DNA of 64,000 nucleotides from Candidatus Anaerobutyricum avicola (GTDB lineage Bacteria; Bacillota; Clostridia; Lachnospirales; Lachnospiraceae): NCBI GenBank assembly GCA_019113845.1, contig DXGQ01000041.1, positions 1 to 64,000 of the forward strand, read 5' to 3'. Shown piece by piece: positions 15,128 to 23,798 of this stretch (position 1 is its first letter; each line of letters starts with the position of its first letter). The notes under the pieces were generated by a model. It saw only the letters and a program-made list of their open reading frames with translations, ran no database searches and was not told where the DNA came from. The position numbers and the translations under genes were made by a program.

Positions 15128-17549
15128 AAAATATATCAGATACACAGGAGAAGCGTTTGCCCTTATCATGAGCGTCATACTGGCGGCAGGCCCTGTTCTG
15201 CCGGCATATGCCGCGCAGGAAAAGGATAAGACAGAGACGGTTTATGTGAGCGCGGACGCCGAAGGAAATGTAAAGGAGATCACAGTCAGCGACTGGCTGA
15301 AAAACAGAGACGGCAGCGATACGCTGGAAGATTACTCTGATCTGACAGACATAAAAAATGTCAAGGGGGACGAGACATTTACGAAAAAGTCAGACGGCAG
15401 TCTGCTCTGGGACGCGCAGGGAAAGGATATCTATTACCAGGGAAAAAGCAGTGAAGAACTCCCGGTTTCCGTGAAGATAAGCTACACACTGGACGGACAG
15501 CCGATCTCTCCGGAAAAACTGGCGGGAAAAAGCGGAAAGGTGACGATTCGTTTTGATTATGAGAACCATGCGAAGGAGACGGTAAAGGTAAAAGGCAGTG
15601 AATATGAGATTCAGACGCCGTTTACCATGGTGAGCGCCATGATCCTGCCCTCCGATACCTTTACCAATGTACAGGTAAAAAACGGGCAGGTCATGGCGGA
15701 CGGGGATAAAAATATCGTGGTCGGCATGGCATTTCCGGGATTGTCAGACAGTCTGCGGCTGTCCGATCACGATGCCCTCTCCGAAGTCTCTCTCCCGGAT
15801 TATGTGGAAGTCACCGCCGATGTAGAAGATTTTTCCCTCTCACTCACGCTGACGGCGGCAGCGACAGGGATGCTTGACGAGGCGGGCGTGAAAGGATTTG
15901 GCGATGCGGATGATCTTGAGAAAAATATGGCGGCGCTGACAGACGCTTCCTCCAGGCTGGAAGACGGCTGTGATACCCTGCTGGATGGCCTGGATACGCT
16001 TTCAGATTCTTTTGCCGTCTATGTGGACGGCGTTTCTGACGCCGATCAGGGCGCCGGAGAACTGAAAAAGGGACTGCAAACGTTACATTCCAGGAAGAAA
16101 GATCTGACAGACGGAGCCGACGATCTGCAGACGGGACTGAAAGCATTAAAGAAGGGAACGAAATCCTTAAAAGACGGAATCCGGGCATACACCGGCGGAG
16201 TTTCCAATCTGGAAGAAGGGCTTCAGACTGCGGGAACCGGCGCGGCGGCGCTCGAAAACGGTGCGGACACACTGCAGACCGGGATTATCAATTACACAGA
16301 CGGAGCGGCCGCTTTGCAAAAAGGGATCGACACCCTCTACACGCAGGTGACGGCTCTGGATAAAGTATCTCTTCCGGATAAAAAAGAGATGGCAGCGGTA
16401 AAAGAAGCCGCCTCGAAACTGGAGCAGGACGCGAAACTTCTGCAGCAGAGCGCCGGCGCCATCACAGAGGCGATGGAGAGTGTGCAGCAGATTTCCGCTG
16501 CGGTAAAAGAACATAACGAAGAGGTGAAAGACCGCTTTGCGACAGCAAAGGATGCTCTGGAGAAGGTGGACGAAAAGGCGGCCGCCCAGGCCAACGAGCA
16601 GCTAAAGAGTCAGAAAGAGGCAATCGGAGAAAAAGCGACCGCTCAGGCTCTCTCTCAGGCAAAGGCGGCTGTCGACGGGCAGGAAGCCCTCTCTTCCGAG
16701 GAAAAGTCCGCCCTGAAAGCGGCCCTGGACAACTCCATTAATGTGAGCGTCACATTGGACGATATCTCCATAGACGGAGCGGCAAAAGAGGCCGGGGACG
16801 CACTGGGAGACGCCCCGGAGATATCACTGTCTGATGGAAATGTAAACCTTTCGGAGATGGAAAGCCTTCTTTCTGATATGAAAACACAGGCGGCCATACT
16901 GGAATCCTTTGCCGGCGATACCGCCGGGCTGGCAGGACTGACTGACAGCCTGCCGACACTTGTGAGCGGGGTGTCTTCGCTGAAAAGCGGCGCCGACACG
17001 CTTACAGAAAACAACAGCGCGCTGCAATCCGGCATAAAGACATTAAAAGAAGGACTCGGGAGCCTGTCCTCCGGTATTGCCACCATGCAGACCGGCGCTG
17101 CGAAGCTGACAGGCAATAACAATACCCTCAACACCGGAGCGGCTGCCGCGGATAAGGGAGCGGGACAACTGCAGGACGGAAGCAAGACGCTGGCAGAAGG
17201 CATTGGCGCCTACACCAAAGGGGTGGCGGCCGCCGCGGGTGGCGCGGACCAGCTTGCCGACGGCACGGCAAAACTGCACGGCGCCGGCAGTCTGCTCACA
17301 GACGGGATCGATCAGCTCGTTGCCGGAGCCGCAACCCTGTCTGACGGAATGACAGAATTTAACGACAGGGGAATCCGGAAAATATCAGACCTTGCCGGCG
17401 ATGACTTACAGGAAGTCCTCCACCGCATGAAGGCCGTCAAAAAAGCAGACAAACGCTACGACTCTTTTGCCGGAAAGAAAGAGGATGCCAGCGGAAGCGT
17501 CCGGTTTATCATAGAAACCGGGGCGGTGGAGACGGAAGAGGGAAAATAA
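15117..17549 (+). CDS. Secreted YhgE/Pip-like repeat protein coupled to the MMPL exporter
   Basis: The 810-residue protein begins with a signal peptide (about 1-32, cleavage likely after AYA). A beta-rich region follows to about 245, then a long helical part made of repeated units of the type L-x-x-G-A-x-x-L (for example ADDLQTGLKALKKGTKSLKDG), as in YhgE/Pip proteins, with an Ala/Gln/Lys coiled-coil in the middle. It lacks the membrane helices of true YhgE, so it is probably an extracytoplasmic partner of the exporter. Start and stop overlap the MMPL gene (ATGCGAAATAA), indicating co-translation. Confidence 0.82.
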   Translation: MRNKKYIRYTGEAFALIMSVILAAGPVLPAYAAQEKDKTETVYVSADAEGNVKEITVSDWLKNRDGSDTLEDYSDLTDIKNVKGDETFTKKSDGSLLWDAQGKDIYYQGKSSEELPVSVKISYTLDGQPISPEKLAGKSGKVTIRFDYENHAKETVKVKGSEYEIQTPFTMVSAMILPSDTFTNVQVKNGQVMADGDKNIVVGMAFPGLSDSLRLSDHDALSEVSLPDYVEVTADVEDFSLSLTLTAAATGMLDEAGVKGFGDADDLEKNMAALTDASSRLEDGCDTLLDGLDTLSDSFAVYVDGVSDADQGAGELKKGLQTLHSRKKDLTDGADDLQTGLKALKKGTKSLKDGIRAYTGGVSNLEEGLQTAGTGAAALENGADTLQTGIINYTDGAAALQKGIDTLYTQVTALDKVSLPDKKEMAAVKEAASKLEQDAKLLQQSAGAITEAMESVQQISAAVKEHNEEVKDRFATAKDALEKVDEKAAAQANEQLKSQKEAIGEKATAQALSQAKAAVDGQEALSSEEKSALKAALDNSINVSVTLDDISIDGAAKEAGDALGDAPEISLSDGNVNLSEMESLLSDMKTQAAILESFAGDTAGLAGLTDSLPTLVSGVSSLKSGADTLTENNSALQSGIKTLKEGLGSLSSGIATMQTGAAKLTGNNNTLNTGAAAADKGAGQLQDGSKTLAEGIGAYTKGVAAAAGGADQLADGTAKLHGAGSLLTDGIDQLVAGAATLSDGMTEFNDRGIRKISDLAGDDLQEVLHRMKAVKKADKRYDSFAGKKEDASGSVRFIIETGAVETEEGK

Positions 17550-17693
17550 ATAAATGGATATCGCTGCGAAGTTTTCTTTGCTGATAGTATGATAAAAAGA
17601 GGCGGTCTGTTATAAAATACTTGAGAAAAGTGATAAAGATGGGTATCATGATACGGAAAGAGTGATTCATTGGAATGAGGAAAGGATTATTTT

Positions 17694-19481
17694 ATGATAC
17701 GAATATCACAGCTGAAGTTAAAGATCCCTCACACGGAGGAAGCTCTGGAGGCGGAGATCATCCGACGGGCGTACGGACAGAAGCCGGTAAAGTGGCGGAT
17801 CGTCCGCCGCTCCATTGACGCCCGGAAGAAGCCGGAGCTTTATTACATTTACACAATCGACGCGGCTTTTGCGCACGAAAAGAAGGTGCTCCATCACAGA
17901 AACAGCAAGTGGAGTGAGAGCCGGGAGGTAAAGTATCGGTTCCCGTTTCGTGTGGAAAAAAACTGCGGCGGGCGACGGCTTCGGGAGGAGGAGCGCCCGG
18001 TCGTCATCGGGTCCGGCCCGGCCGGGCTTTTTGCGGCGTTGATGCTTGCCCGGGGCGGTTTCGCTCCGGTTCTTTTTGAGCGGGGAGACGCGGTGGATCT
18101 CCGCTCGGAAAAGGTGGAGAGATTTTTCCTGGACGGTGTGCTGGATGAGGAGTCCAATGTGCAGTTCGGGGAGGGCGGCGCCGGTACATTCTCTGACGGG
18201 AAGCTCAATACAGTGGTGAAGGATAAGTCAGGACGCAACCGATTTGTACTGGAAGAATTTGTGCGGCACGGCGCGCCGGAAGAGATCTTATATGAGGCAA
18301 AGCCGCATATCGGGACGGATATCTTAAAAAATGTGGTGGCGTCCATCCGGGAGGAGATTTTATCGCTGGGCGGTGAAGTGCATTTCCGGACGAAGCTGGT
18401 GGGATTGATGACGGAGGATGACGGGACCGGGGAGCGGCATCTGACCGGGATCCGGCTGGAGACAGAAACCGGAACGGATGAAGAAGAAAAGGACACGGTG
18501 CGGTGTCGGACGGACAGGAGCGTCGGGAGAATGACAGCAGGGAGAGATACCTGCGAGATAGAGAGAGTCTGCCGCACAGTGATTCTCGCCATTGGTCACA
18601 GCGCCAGAGATACTTTTTCCATGCTGTATGAGCAGCGGGTGCAGATGACGCCAAAATCCTTTGCCATCGGTGTCCGGGTGGAGCACCCGGCGGAGATGAT
18701 CAACAGAAGTCAGTATGGAGAGGGGTATCCGGAAGGGCTGCCGACAGCCAGCTATAAGCTGACTCACCAGTGCGCCAATGGGCGGGGTATCTATTCTTTC
18801 TGTATGTGCCCCGGCGGCTATGTGGTGAATTCTTCTTCGGAGCGGGGAAGACTCTGTGTGAACGGTATGAGCTATCATGGCAGAGATGGTCACAACTCAA
18901 ACAGTGCGATCATCACCACGGTGACGCCGGAAGATTTTGCGGCATTGGCTCTGCAGCCGGATACAGGGGCTGCATCCGATGGCAGCGTGACAGGATCAGG
19001 AACCGGCATGACAGGATCCTGCCATCCACTGGCCGGTATGGCGTTTCAGCGGCGCTATGAGGAGCTGGCGTATCGTGTTGGGGCGGGAAAGGTACCGGTA
19101 CAGCTGTACGGAGATCTCAGACAGGGGGCGGTCAGCAGTGGGTTTGGGGCTTTTCAAACCTGCATGAAGGGACAGTGGCAGTTTGCCAATCTGCGGGACT
19201 GCCTGCCCTCCTATATTGTGGAGTCTCTGCTGGAAGGAATGGAGGCCTTCGGTCATCGGATCCGGGGGTTTGACCGGGAGGATACGATCGTTTCCGGTGT
19301 GGAGACCCGGACGTCTTCTCCGGTGCGCATAGAGAGAGATGAGAGCGGACAGTCTTCTCTGCGGGGACTGATCCCGTGCGGGGAGGGCGCCGGATACGCC
19401 GGCGGTATCACATCGGCAGCCATGGATGGTATCCGCATGGCGGAGGCGGCCGCTTTACAAATTCTGTCTTTTCCTTTATAA
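17694..19481 (+). CDS. FAD-dependent dehydrogenase (COG2509 type)
   Basis: The protein of 595 residues has about 100 N-terminal residues with the ARKKPELYYIYTIDA segment common in this family, then a FAD-binding IGSGPAGLFAALMLARGG motif near 104, the NVQFGEGGAGTFSDGKLNT motif, and a C-terminal GEGAGYAGGITSAAMDGIRMA that binds FAD. Two hydrophilic inserts stand out (a charged stretch near 265-295 and a Gly/Ser/Thr-rich one near 425-440). It sits alone, 144 bases after the YhgE-like gene. Reaction not known. Confidence 0.85.
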   Translation: MIRISQLKLKIPHTEEALEAEIIRRAYGQKPVKWRIVRRSIDARKKPELYYIYTIDAAFAHEKKVLHHRNSKWSESREVKYRFPFRVEKNCGGRRLREEERPVVIGSGPAGLFAALMLARGGFAPVLFERGDAVDLRSEKVERFFLDGVLDEESNVQFGEGGAGTFSDGKLNTVVKDKSGRNRFVLEEFVRHGAPEEILYEAKPHIGTDILKNVVASIREEILSLGGEVHFRTKLVGLMTEDDGTGERHLTGIRLETETGTDEEEKDTVRCRTDRSVGRMTAGRDTCEIERVCRTVILAIGHSARDTFSMLYEQRVQMTPKSFAIGVRVEHPAEMINRSQYGEGYPEGLPTASYKLTHQCANGRGIYSFCMCPGGYVVNSSSERGRLCVNGMSYHGRDGHNSNSAIITTVTPEDFAALALQPDTGAASDGSVTGSGTGMTGSCHPLAGMAFQRRYEELAYRVGAGKVPVQLYGDLRQGAVSSGFGAFQTCMKGQWQFANLRDCLPSYIVESLLEGMEAFGHRIRGFDREDTIVSGVETRTSSPVRIERDESGQSSLRGLIPCGEGAGYAGGITSAAMDGIRMAEAAALQILSFPL

Positions 19482-19617
19482 TGACAGAGTACCTGCGGGC
19501 AAAGTCAGGATGATGTGAGAAGGACGGCGGACGCTCTGCGTCTGTCAGATGGAACTTACACAAGAGCAGGATTCGTGACGTGCGGCAGGGACAAAAGGAT
19601 AGAAGAAGGAGAATGAG

Positions 19618-19842
19618 ATGGATCATAAGGATATAGAGAGAATCAATGAGCTGTATCACAAGTCAAAGAGCGTGGGGCTTACGGAGGCGGAGGCAGCGGA
19701 GCAGAAGAAACTGCGCCGGGATTATATTCTGGCGATCCGGCGGAATCTGCGGAGTGAGCTTAACAATATTTCCATTGAAAATGAGGATGGAAGCATCACG
19801 AATCTGGGAGAAAAGTACGGTAAGAGGTACTCAGAGAATTAG
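19618..19842 (+). CDS. DUF896 (YnzC-family) protein
   Basis: This 74-residue helical hairpin protein has the family pattern IERINELYHKSKSVGLTEAE and QKKLRRDYI. Members are small cytoplasmic proteins; the B. subtilis relative lies in an SOS-controlled operon, but no LexA box was recognised here. It has an AGGAG-type ribosome site. The next gene, 5-formyl-THF cyclo-ligase, follows after 86 bases. Confidence 0.9.
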   Translation: MDHKDIERINELYHKSKSVGLTEAEAAEQKKLRRDYILAIRRNLRSELNNISIENEDGSITNLGEKYGKRYSEN

Positions 19843-19928
19843 ATCTTGGAAAAATCGTTCTGAGAAGAGGCCGGCGGCCGGGAAAGGCGGGGCTTCTGAG
19901 GCGGAACAGGAAGGAAGCAGGTGATCAT

Positions 19929-20492
19929 ATGTCACAGAAAGGGAACAAAGAAGAATTACGAAAGGTTATGCGGAACAGGCGAAACAGCCTTTCTCTGAAT
20001 GAGATTTACGCGCAGACAGAAAAGTGTTTTATGCATCTTCAGACCATGCCGGAGTTTCAGGAGAGTGCGTGGATCTACAGCTATCTCGCGATCGGTTCGG
20101 AGGTGGATACCATCAGCCTGGTCTCCCGGTTTATCAAGATGGGAAAAAAGGTGGCGGCGCCGAAGGTGGAGAGAGACGAGATCGCCTTTTACGAGATCGG
20201 TTCGATCCGGGAGTGCCGTCCGGGTGTCTTCGGGATTCTGGAGCCGGCTTCCTACAAGGCGCCTGCGGATGAGAAGGGGCTGATCCTCCTGCCGGGGCTG
20301 GCTTTTGACATGAGCGGCAACCGGCTGGGGTACGGCGGGGGCTTTTATGATAAATATCTGAAGAGCCATCCGGATTATCCGTGTGCGGCGCTGGCGTTTG
20401 AACTGCAGATCCTCGACGAGGTACCGCATGAAGAACATGACAAAACGGTGGATTATATCATTACACCGGAGCGCATTATCGTCTGCCACTGA
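19929..20492 (+). CDS. 5-formyltetrahydrofolate cyclo-ligase
   Basis: This cytoplasmic enzyme uses ATP to turn 5-formyl-THF into 5,10-methenyl-THF, recovering stored folate. The 187-residue length is typical. The N-terminal KEELRKVMRNRRNSL is the ATP-side lysine/arginine motif, and GNRLGYGGGFYDKYL is the signature near residue 140. It is probably cotranscribed with the DUF896 gene. Confidence 0.94.
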   Translation: MSQKGNKEELRKVMRNRRNSLSLNEIYAQTEKCFMHLQTMPEFQESAWIYSYLAIGSEVDTISLVSRFIKMGKKVAAPKVERDEIAFYEIGSIRECRPGVFGILEPASYKAPADEKGLILLPGLAFDMSGNRLGYGGGFYDKYLKSHPDYPCAALAFELQILDEVPHEEHDKTVDYIITPERIIVCH

Positions 20493-20847
20493 TGAAATTG
20501 TCGGCTGTGTTTAGATAAATTGCACAAAATAGATAAGTATATTTATATATTTTTTTACAAATGTGCAGAAAATAAAAAATGTGCTTATGAAACTGTCGTT
20601 TTTGTGATATAGTGACAGACGTCGAGCGCTGTGCCGACGGGCTGCCATACTGCGGACAGAGAAGCAGGAGGGATATGCCGGTCGTCATCAGGTGGCAGCG
20701 CATTTGAAAATAATATACAGGCTAGATGAAAATGGTAGTGAGATTATTTCCGTAATCGCAACGAAAGTTATGAACAGGGATAGTCTCACTATTTTTTTGT
20801 CGCAAAACAGGCGCACGGCGCCGGGAAAAAAGAGAGGAGATTAGAAA
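20493..20847. other. Gene-free leader upstream of the DUF2798 gene
   Basis: After an AT-rich start, likely with a promoter, comes a GC-rich structured stretch (about 20610-20700, with GCTGCCA/TGGCAGC arms) and then a strong hairpin-terminator (20736-20798). It fits a regulated leader RNA, but I matched it to no riboswitch class. Confidence 0.5.
20736..20798 (+). terminator. Large-loop intrinsic terminator or attenuator
   Basis: Arms TAGTGAGATTATTTCC and GGGATAGTCTCACTA pair with small bulges around a 25-base loop and are followed by seven T. It lies 50 bases before the DUF2798 start, so transcripts entering from upstream would end or be regulated here. Confidence 0.75.
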
Positions 20848-21330
20848 ATGCCAAAAAATAAGTTTCAGGATGTGATCTTTACGATCATGATGGTTATCGT
20901 GATGGTGTACGGAATGGTGGTGTACAACATTTCCATTGATAAGGGAGGACTGACAAATGAGGTGTTTGTCCTTGCCCTGGGAGAGCTGGTCATTATGGGA
21001 GTGGTCGGATTTATTCTGGAAATGTTTATCGCCGGACCATTGTCCAAAAAACTCGCGTTTCGTATTGTGACACCGGGACAGGACAAAATGATCTTTGTGA
21101 TCCTGGCGATCTCTGCCATGACGGTTTGTCTGATGTGCCCGATGATGAGTTTTGTGGCCACTGTGTTATTTAAAGGGGTGGACAGCCAGATCATCGCCAA
21201 ATGGCTGCAGACTTCCGCGCTGAATTTTCCGATGGCGCTCTGCTGGCAGGTGTTCTTTGCGGGACCGTTCGTGCGTTTTCTGTTCAGAAGGATCTTTCCG
21301 GAAAAGGAAGAAAATACAGCGGAAAACTGA
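20848..21330 (+). CDS. DUF2798 membrane protein
   Basis: The 160-residue protein has four hydrophobic helices arranged as two similar halves (IFTIMMVIVMVYGMVVYN...; MIFVILAISAMTVCLMCPM...), the DUF2798 pattern. The role is unknown. AGAGAGGAG precedes the ATG. It stands alone between a terminator-like hairpin and the ATP synthase promoter. Confidence 0.8.
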   Translation: MPKNKFQDVIFTIMMVIVMVYGMVVYNISIDKGGLTNEVFVLALGELVIMGVVGFILEMFIAGPLSKKLAFRIVTPGQDKMIFVILAISAMTVCLMCPMMSFVATVLFKGVDSQIIAKWLQTSALNFPMALCWQVFFAGPFVRFLFRRIFPEKEENTAEN

Positions 21331-21797
21331 GAAAAGATCACCGGAAAAACGGGCCGATTTTTTTTAAAAAGAATTTGTGAGCAAAATATTACAAAATGAA
21401 AGATTGTGTGATGCAACCTTCAAAAAAATGAGAGAAAAATGGATAAAAATGCAGATGCGTAAAATCTCAGAAAGAGTAATTGTGCCAAAAATATATACAA
21501 TAATTTTTTTATGGAATAAAAAACACACAACAAACGGGTAAAAATATCAAGGAAAATCATCTAAATATACAAAAAAACCGGAAAAATGGTGAAAAGCAGT
21601 TGAAAAAATTTTTTTTCTTAATAATTCTGTAAAAAAACAGGTTGACTTTTTATTAGAAAGAGATATGATTAAAACAACAAAAGCTGGACTACAACTTTTG
21701 CCATTTTCAAATAAAAAATGAAAAAGGAGGTTGTAAAAACTGCAAAAAAGACAAATAAGTGATTTGAGTTTCTAAGAAGAAAACAACGAAGGAGGAT
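21331..21797. other. AT-rich atp operon leader
   Basis: The stretch is very A/T-rich, with runs of T and A, and contains the atp promoter (21642-21669). After it a 14-codon frame starts at 21718 with no known match. No atpI-like gene is present. Confidence 0.55.
21642..21669 (+). promoter_or_regulatory. Promoter of the ATP synthase operon
   Basis: TTGACT and TATGAT are separated by 16 bases, about 130 bases before atpB. Confidence 0.7.
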
Positions 21798-22490
21798 ATG
21801 CCGGTGGAAGCGCTCGTAGAACAATTGATGGAAGAATTGAATTGCGAGACCGTCTTTACAATCCCGGTACTGGGAGGGATCCCCGTATCAGAGGCTGTTG
21901 TCGTATCCTGGATCATCATGGCTGTTTTATTTCTGGTCTGCATCATCTTCGTCAGAGGATTTGATGTGATGCACCCGGGCAAAAAGCAGCTTGTTTTGGA
22001 AACTGCCGTTTCCGGTATTTACCGTTTCTTTGACGGGATACTGGGAAAAGACGGAAGAGAGTATGTGCCGTATCTCATGGCTGTCGCCATCTATGTGGGC
22101 TGTGCCAATCTGATCGGGCTTTTTGGTTTCAAGCCGCCGACAAAGGATATCAATGTGGCGGCTGCCCTGGCGCTGATGAGTATCGTGCTCATTGAGCTGG
22201 CCGGTATCCGGAAGCGCGGCGGAAAAGGATGGGTGAAGAGCTTTGCGGAGCCGATCGCCATCGTCGCCCCGATCAATGTGCTGGAGATCTTTATCCGGCC
22301 GTTATCTCTGTGTATGCGACTGTTTGGAAATGTACTCGGTTCCTTTGTCATCATGGAGCTTATCAAGCAGGTCGTACCGGCAGTCGTGCCAGTGGTATTC
22401 AGCGCATATTTCGATATCTTCGACGGCATCATTCAGGCATACGTGTTTGTGTTCCTGACAGCGCTGTTTGTAAAGGAAGCAATTGAATAA
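21798..22490 (+). CDS. atpB: ATP synthase subunit a
   Basis: This membrane stator subunit forms the ion half-channels of Fo. The 230-residue protein has five or so membrane helices and the essential arginine in LSLCMRLFGN. GGAGG lies only two bases before the ATG at 21798, so the GTG at 21804 may be the true start with better spacing. It is first in a standard atpBEFHAGDC operon. Confidence 0.94.
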   Translation: MPVEALVEQLMEELNCETVFTIPVLGGIPVSEAVVVSWIIMAVLFLVCIIFVRGFDVMHPGKKQLVLETAVSGIYRFFDGILGKDGREYVPYLMAVAIYVGCANLIGLFGFKPPTKDINVAAALALMSIVLIELAGIRKRGGKGWVKSFAEPIAIVAPINVLEIFIRPLSLCMRLFGNVLGSFVIMELIKQVVPAVVPVVFSAYFDIFDGIIQAYVFVFLTALFVKEAIE

Positions 22491-22594
22491 GTTTTTCCAC
22501 AAAACAGGTAAGACGGTGAGAGGGCGGAAAGCCCTGCGTATCGCGAAAACCAGTAAAAACAAAAATAAAACGAAAGTAAAAGGAGAAATATATT

Positions 22595-22822
22595 ATGGCA
22601 ACATTATTAGTAGCAATTGGAGCAGGTATCGCAGTATTAACAGGTCTTGGAGCAGGTCTTGGTATCGGAAAAGCAACCTCTTCCGCAGTGGATGCGATCG
22701 CAAGACAGCCGGAGGCAGAGGGCAAGATCAGCAAATCCCTTCTTTTAGGATGTGCGCTGGCAGAGGCAACCGCTATTTACGGTTTCGTTATCGCTTTATT
22801 GATCATCCTCTTTTTGGGATAA
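22595..22822 (+). CDS. atpE: ATP synthase subunit c
   Basis: This is the 75-residue rotor-ring hairpin: two membrane helices joined by the loop ARQPEAEGK, with the ion-carrying glutamate in [11 protein letters not shown]. The Gln of sodium-type rings (GxGQG) is Ile here (GLGIG) and the Ser/Thr after Glu is Ala, so protons are the likely coupling ion. AAGGAGAAA precedes the ATG. Confidence 0.95.
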   Translation: MATLLVAIGAGIAVLTGLGAGLGIGKATSSAVDAIARQPEAEGKISKSLLLGCALAEATAIYGFVIALLIILFLG

Positions 22823-22849
22823 TAAAATTTTGAATGCAGGTGAGGGTAT

Positions 22850-23299
22850 ATGCTTAGTTTAGATGCATGGACAATATTTTTTACTGTTCTGAACGTACTG
22901 GTCTTATTTATAGGCCTGAAGGTCTTTCTGTTTAAGCCGGTGCTGAACATCATCCGTCAGAGAGAAGAAATGATACAGAATCAGCTGGCGGAGGCCGCGG
23001 ACAGAGAGAAGCAGGCGGAACAGTTAAAAAATGATTATCAGGAAAGATTAAAGAACGCCGACCAAAAGGCAGAAGATATCATTGCCATGGCAAAGAACAG
23101 AGCGGCCGAAGAGCGGAGCCTTGCCGTTGCCAGAACAAAAGAAGAGACAGATAAGATGCTTGCGAGAGCGAGAGAAGAGATCCGCATGGAGCAGGAGCTG
23201 GCAAAGAAAGAGGTGGAGGCTGACGTGGCCATGCTGGCCATGGAGGCAGCAAGAAAGATTTTAAAGACAGGTGATGTTCATGATGCAGCAGGCAATTAA
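22850..23299 (+). CDS. atpF: ATP synthase subunit b
   Basis: The 149-residue peripheral stalk protein has one N-terminal membrane helix (about 8-28, IFFTVLNVLVLFIGLKVFLF) and a long charged coiled-coil. Its 3' end overlaps the atpH start. Confidence 0.93.
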   Translation: MLSLDAWTIFFTVLNVLVLFIGLKVFLFKPVLNIIRQREEMIQNQLAEAADREKQAEQLKNDYQERLKNADQKAEDIIAMAKNRAAEERSLAVARTKEETDKMLARAREEIRMEQELAKKEVEADVAMLAMEAARKILKTGDVHDAAGN

Positions 23300-23798
23300 T
23301 TATGCGAAAGCATTGTATGAGCTTATTCCCGACAAAGACGCAGTGGACGCGGTGAAAGAAATGTTCACCGGGACTCCACTGCTCGCAAGAGTGCTGGAAG
23401 ATCCGATGGTCTCTTTAAAGAAAAAGCATCAGATCATCGAGGACCTGGCCCGGAAAACAGAGCTTGCAGGGCATCTGAAGAACTTCCTGAAATACTTGTG
23501 TGACCACAGGGATGTGCATATGCTTCCGGCAATCGCAGAGGAGTACGATGCGCTGTGGGAGGAAAAACATAACATATTACAGGCGACGCTTCTGTATGCA
23601 AGGTCTCCGGAAGAGAGAGAGTTGGATGAAGCCAAAAAATTTCTTAAGAAGAAATATCCGGATAAGGAGATTCATACAACGCTCTGTATTCAGGAAGAAC
23701 TGCTGGGCGGGCTCTGTATCCACGTCGGACATACGGAATACGACTGGAGCTATGAAGGTCGGTTAAAAGAGCTTGAAAGAAAGTTAACAGTGAGGTGA
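23280..23798 (+). CDS. atpH: ATP synthase subunit delta
   Basis: This stator protein joins the b stalk to the F1 head. It is about 172 residues, with N-terminal [14 protein letters not shown] and C-terminal [24 protein letters not shown] typical of the family. Starts at 23271, 23274, 23280 and 23283 are all in frame; the ATGs at 23280 or 23283 give the best ribosome spacing. It overlaps both neighbours. Confidence 0.92.
   Translation: MMQQAINYAKALYELIPDKDAVDAVKEMFTGTPLLARVLEDPMVSLKKKHQIIEDLARKTELAGHLKNFLKYLCDHRDVHMLPAIAEEYDALWEEKHNILQATLLYARSPEERELDEAKKFLKKKYPDKEIHTTLCIQEELLGGLCIHVGHTEYDWSYEGRLKELERKLTVR

Noticed and set aside
14129-15178. 349-codon open frame antisense to the MMPL gene
   Set aside because: It is rich in His, Asp and Arg with no hydrophobic core and lies opposite a well supported membrane protein.
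20736-20798. Possible THF or other folate riboswitch next to the 5-formyl-THF gene
   Set aside because: It lies downstream of that gene, and the conserved bases of the THF class could not be found. It is kept as an unassigned attenuator or terminator.
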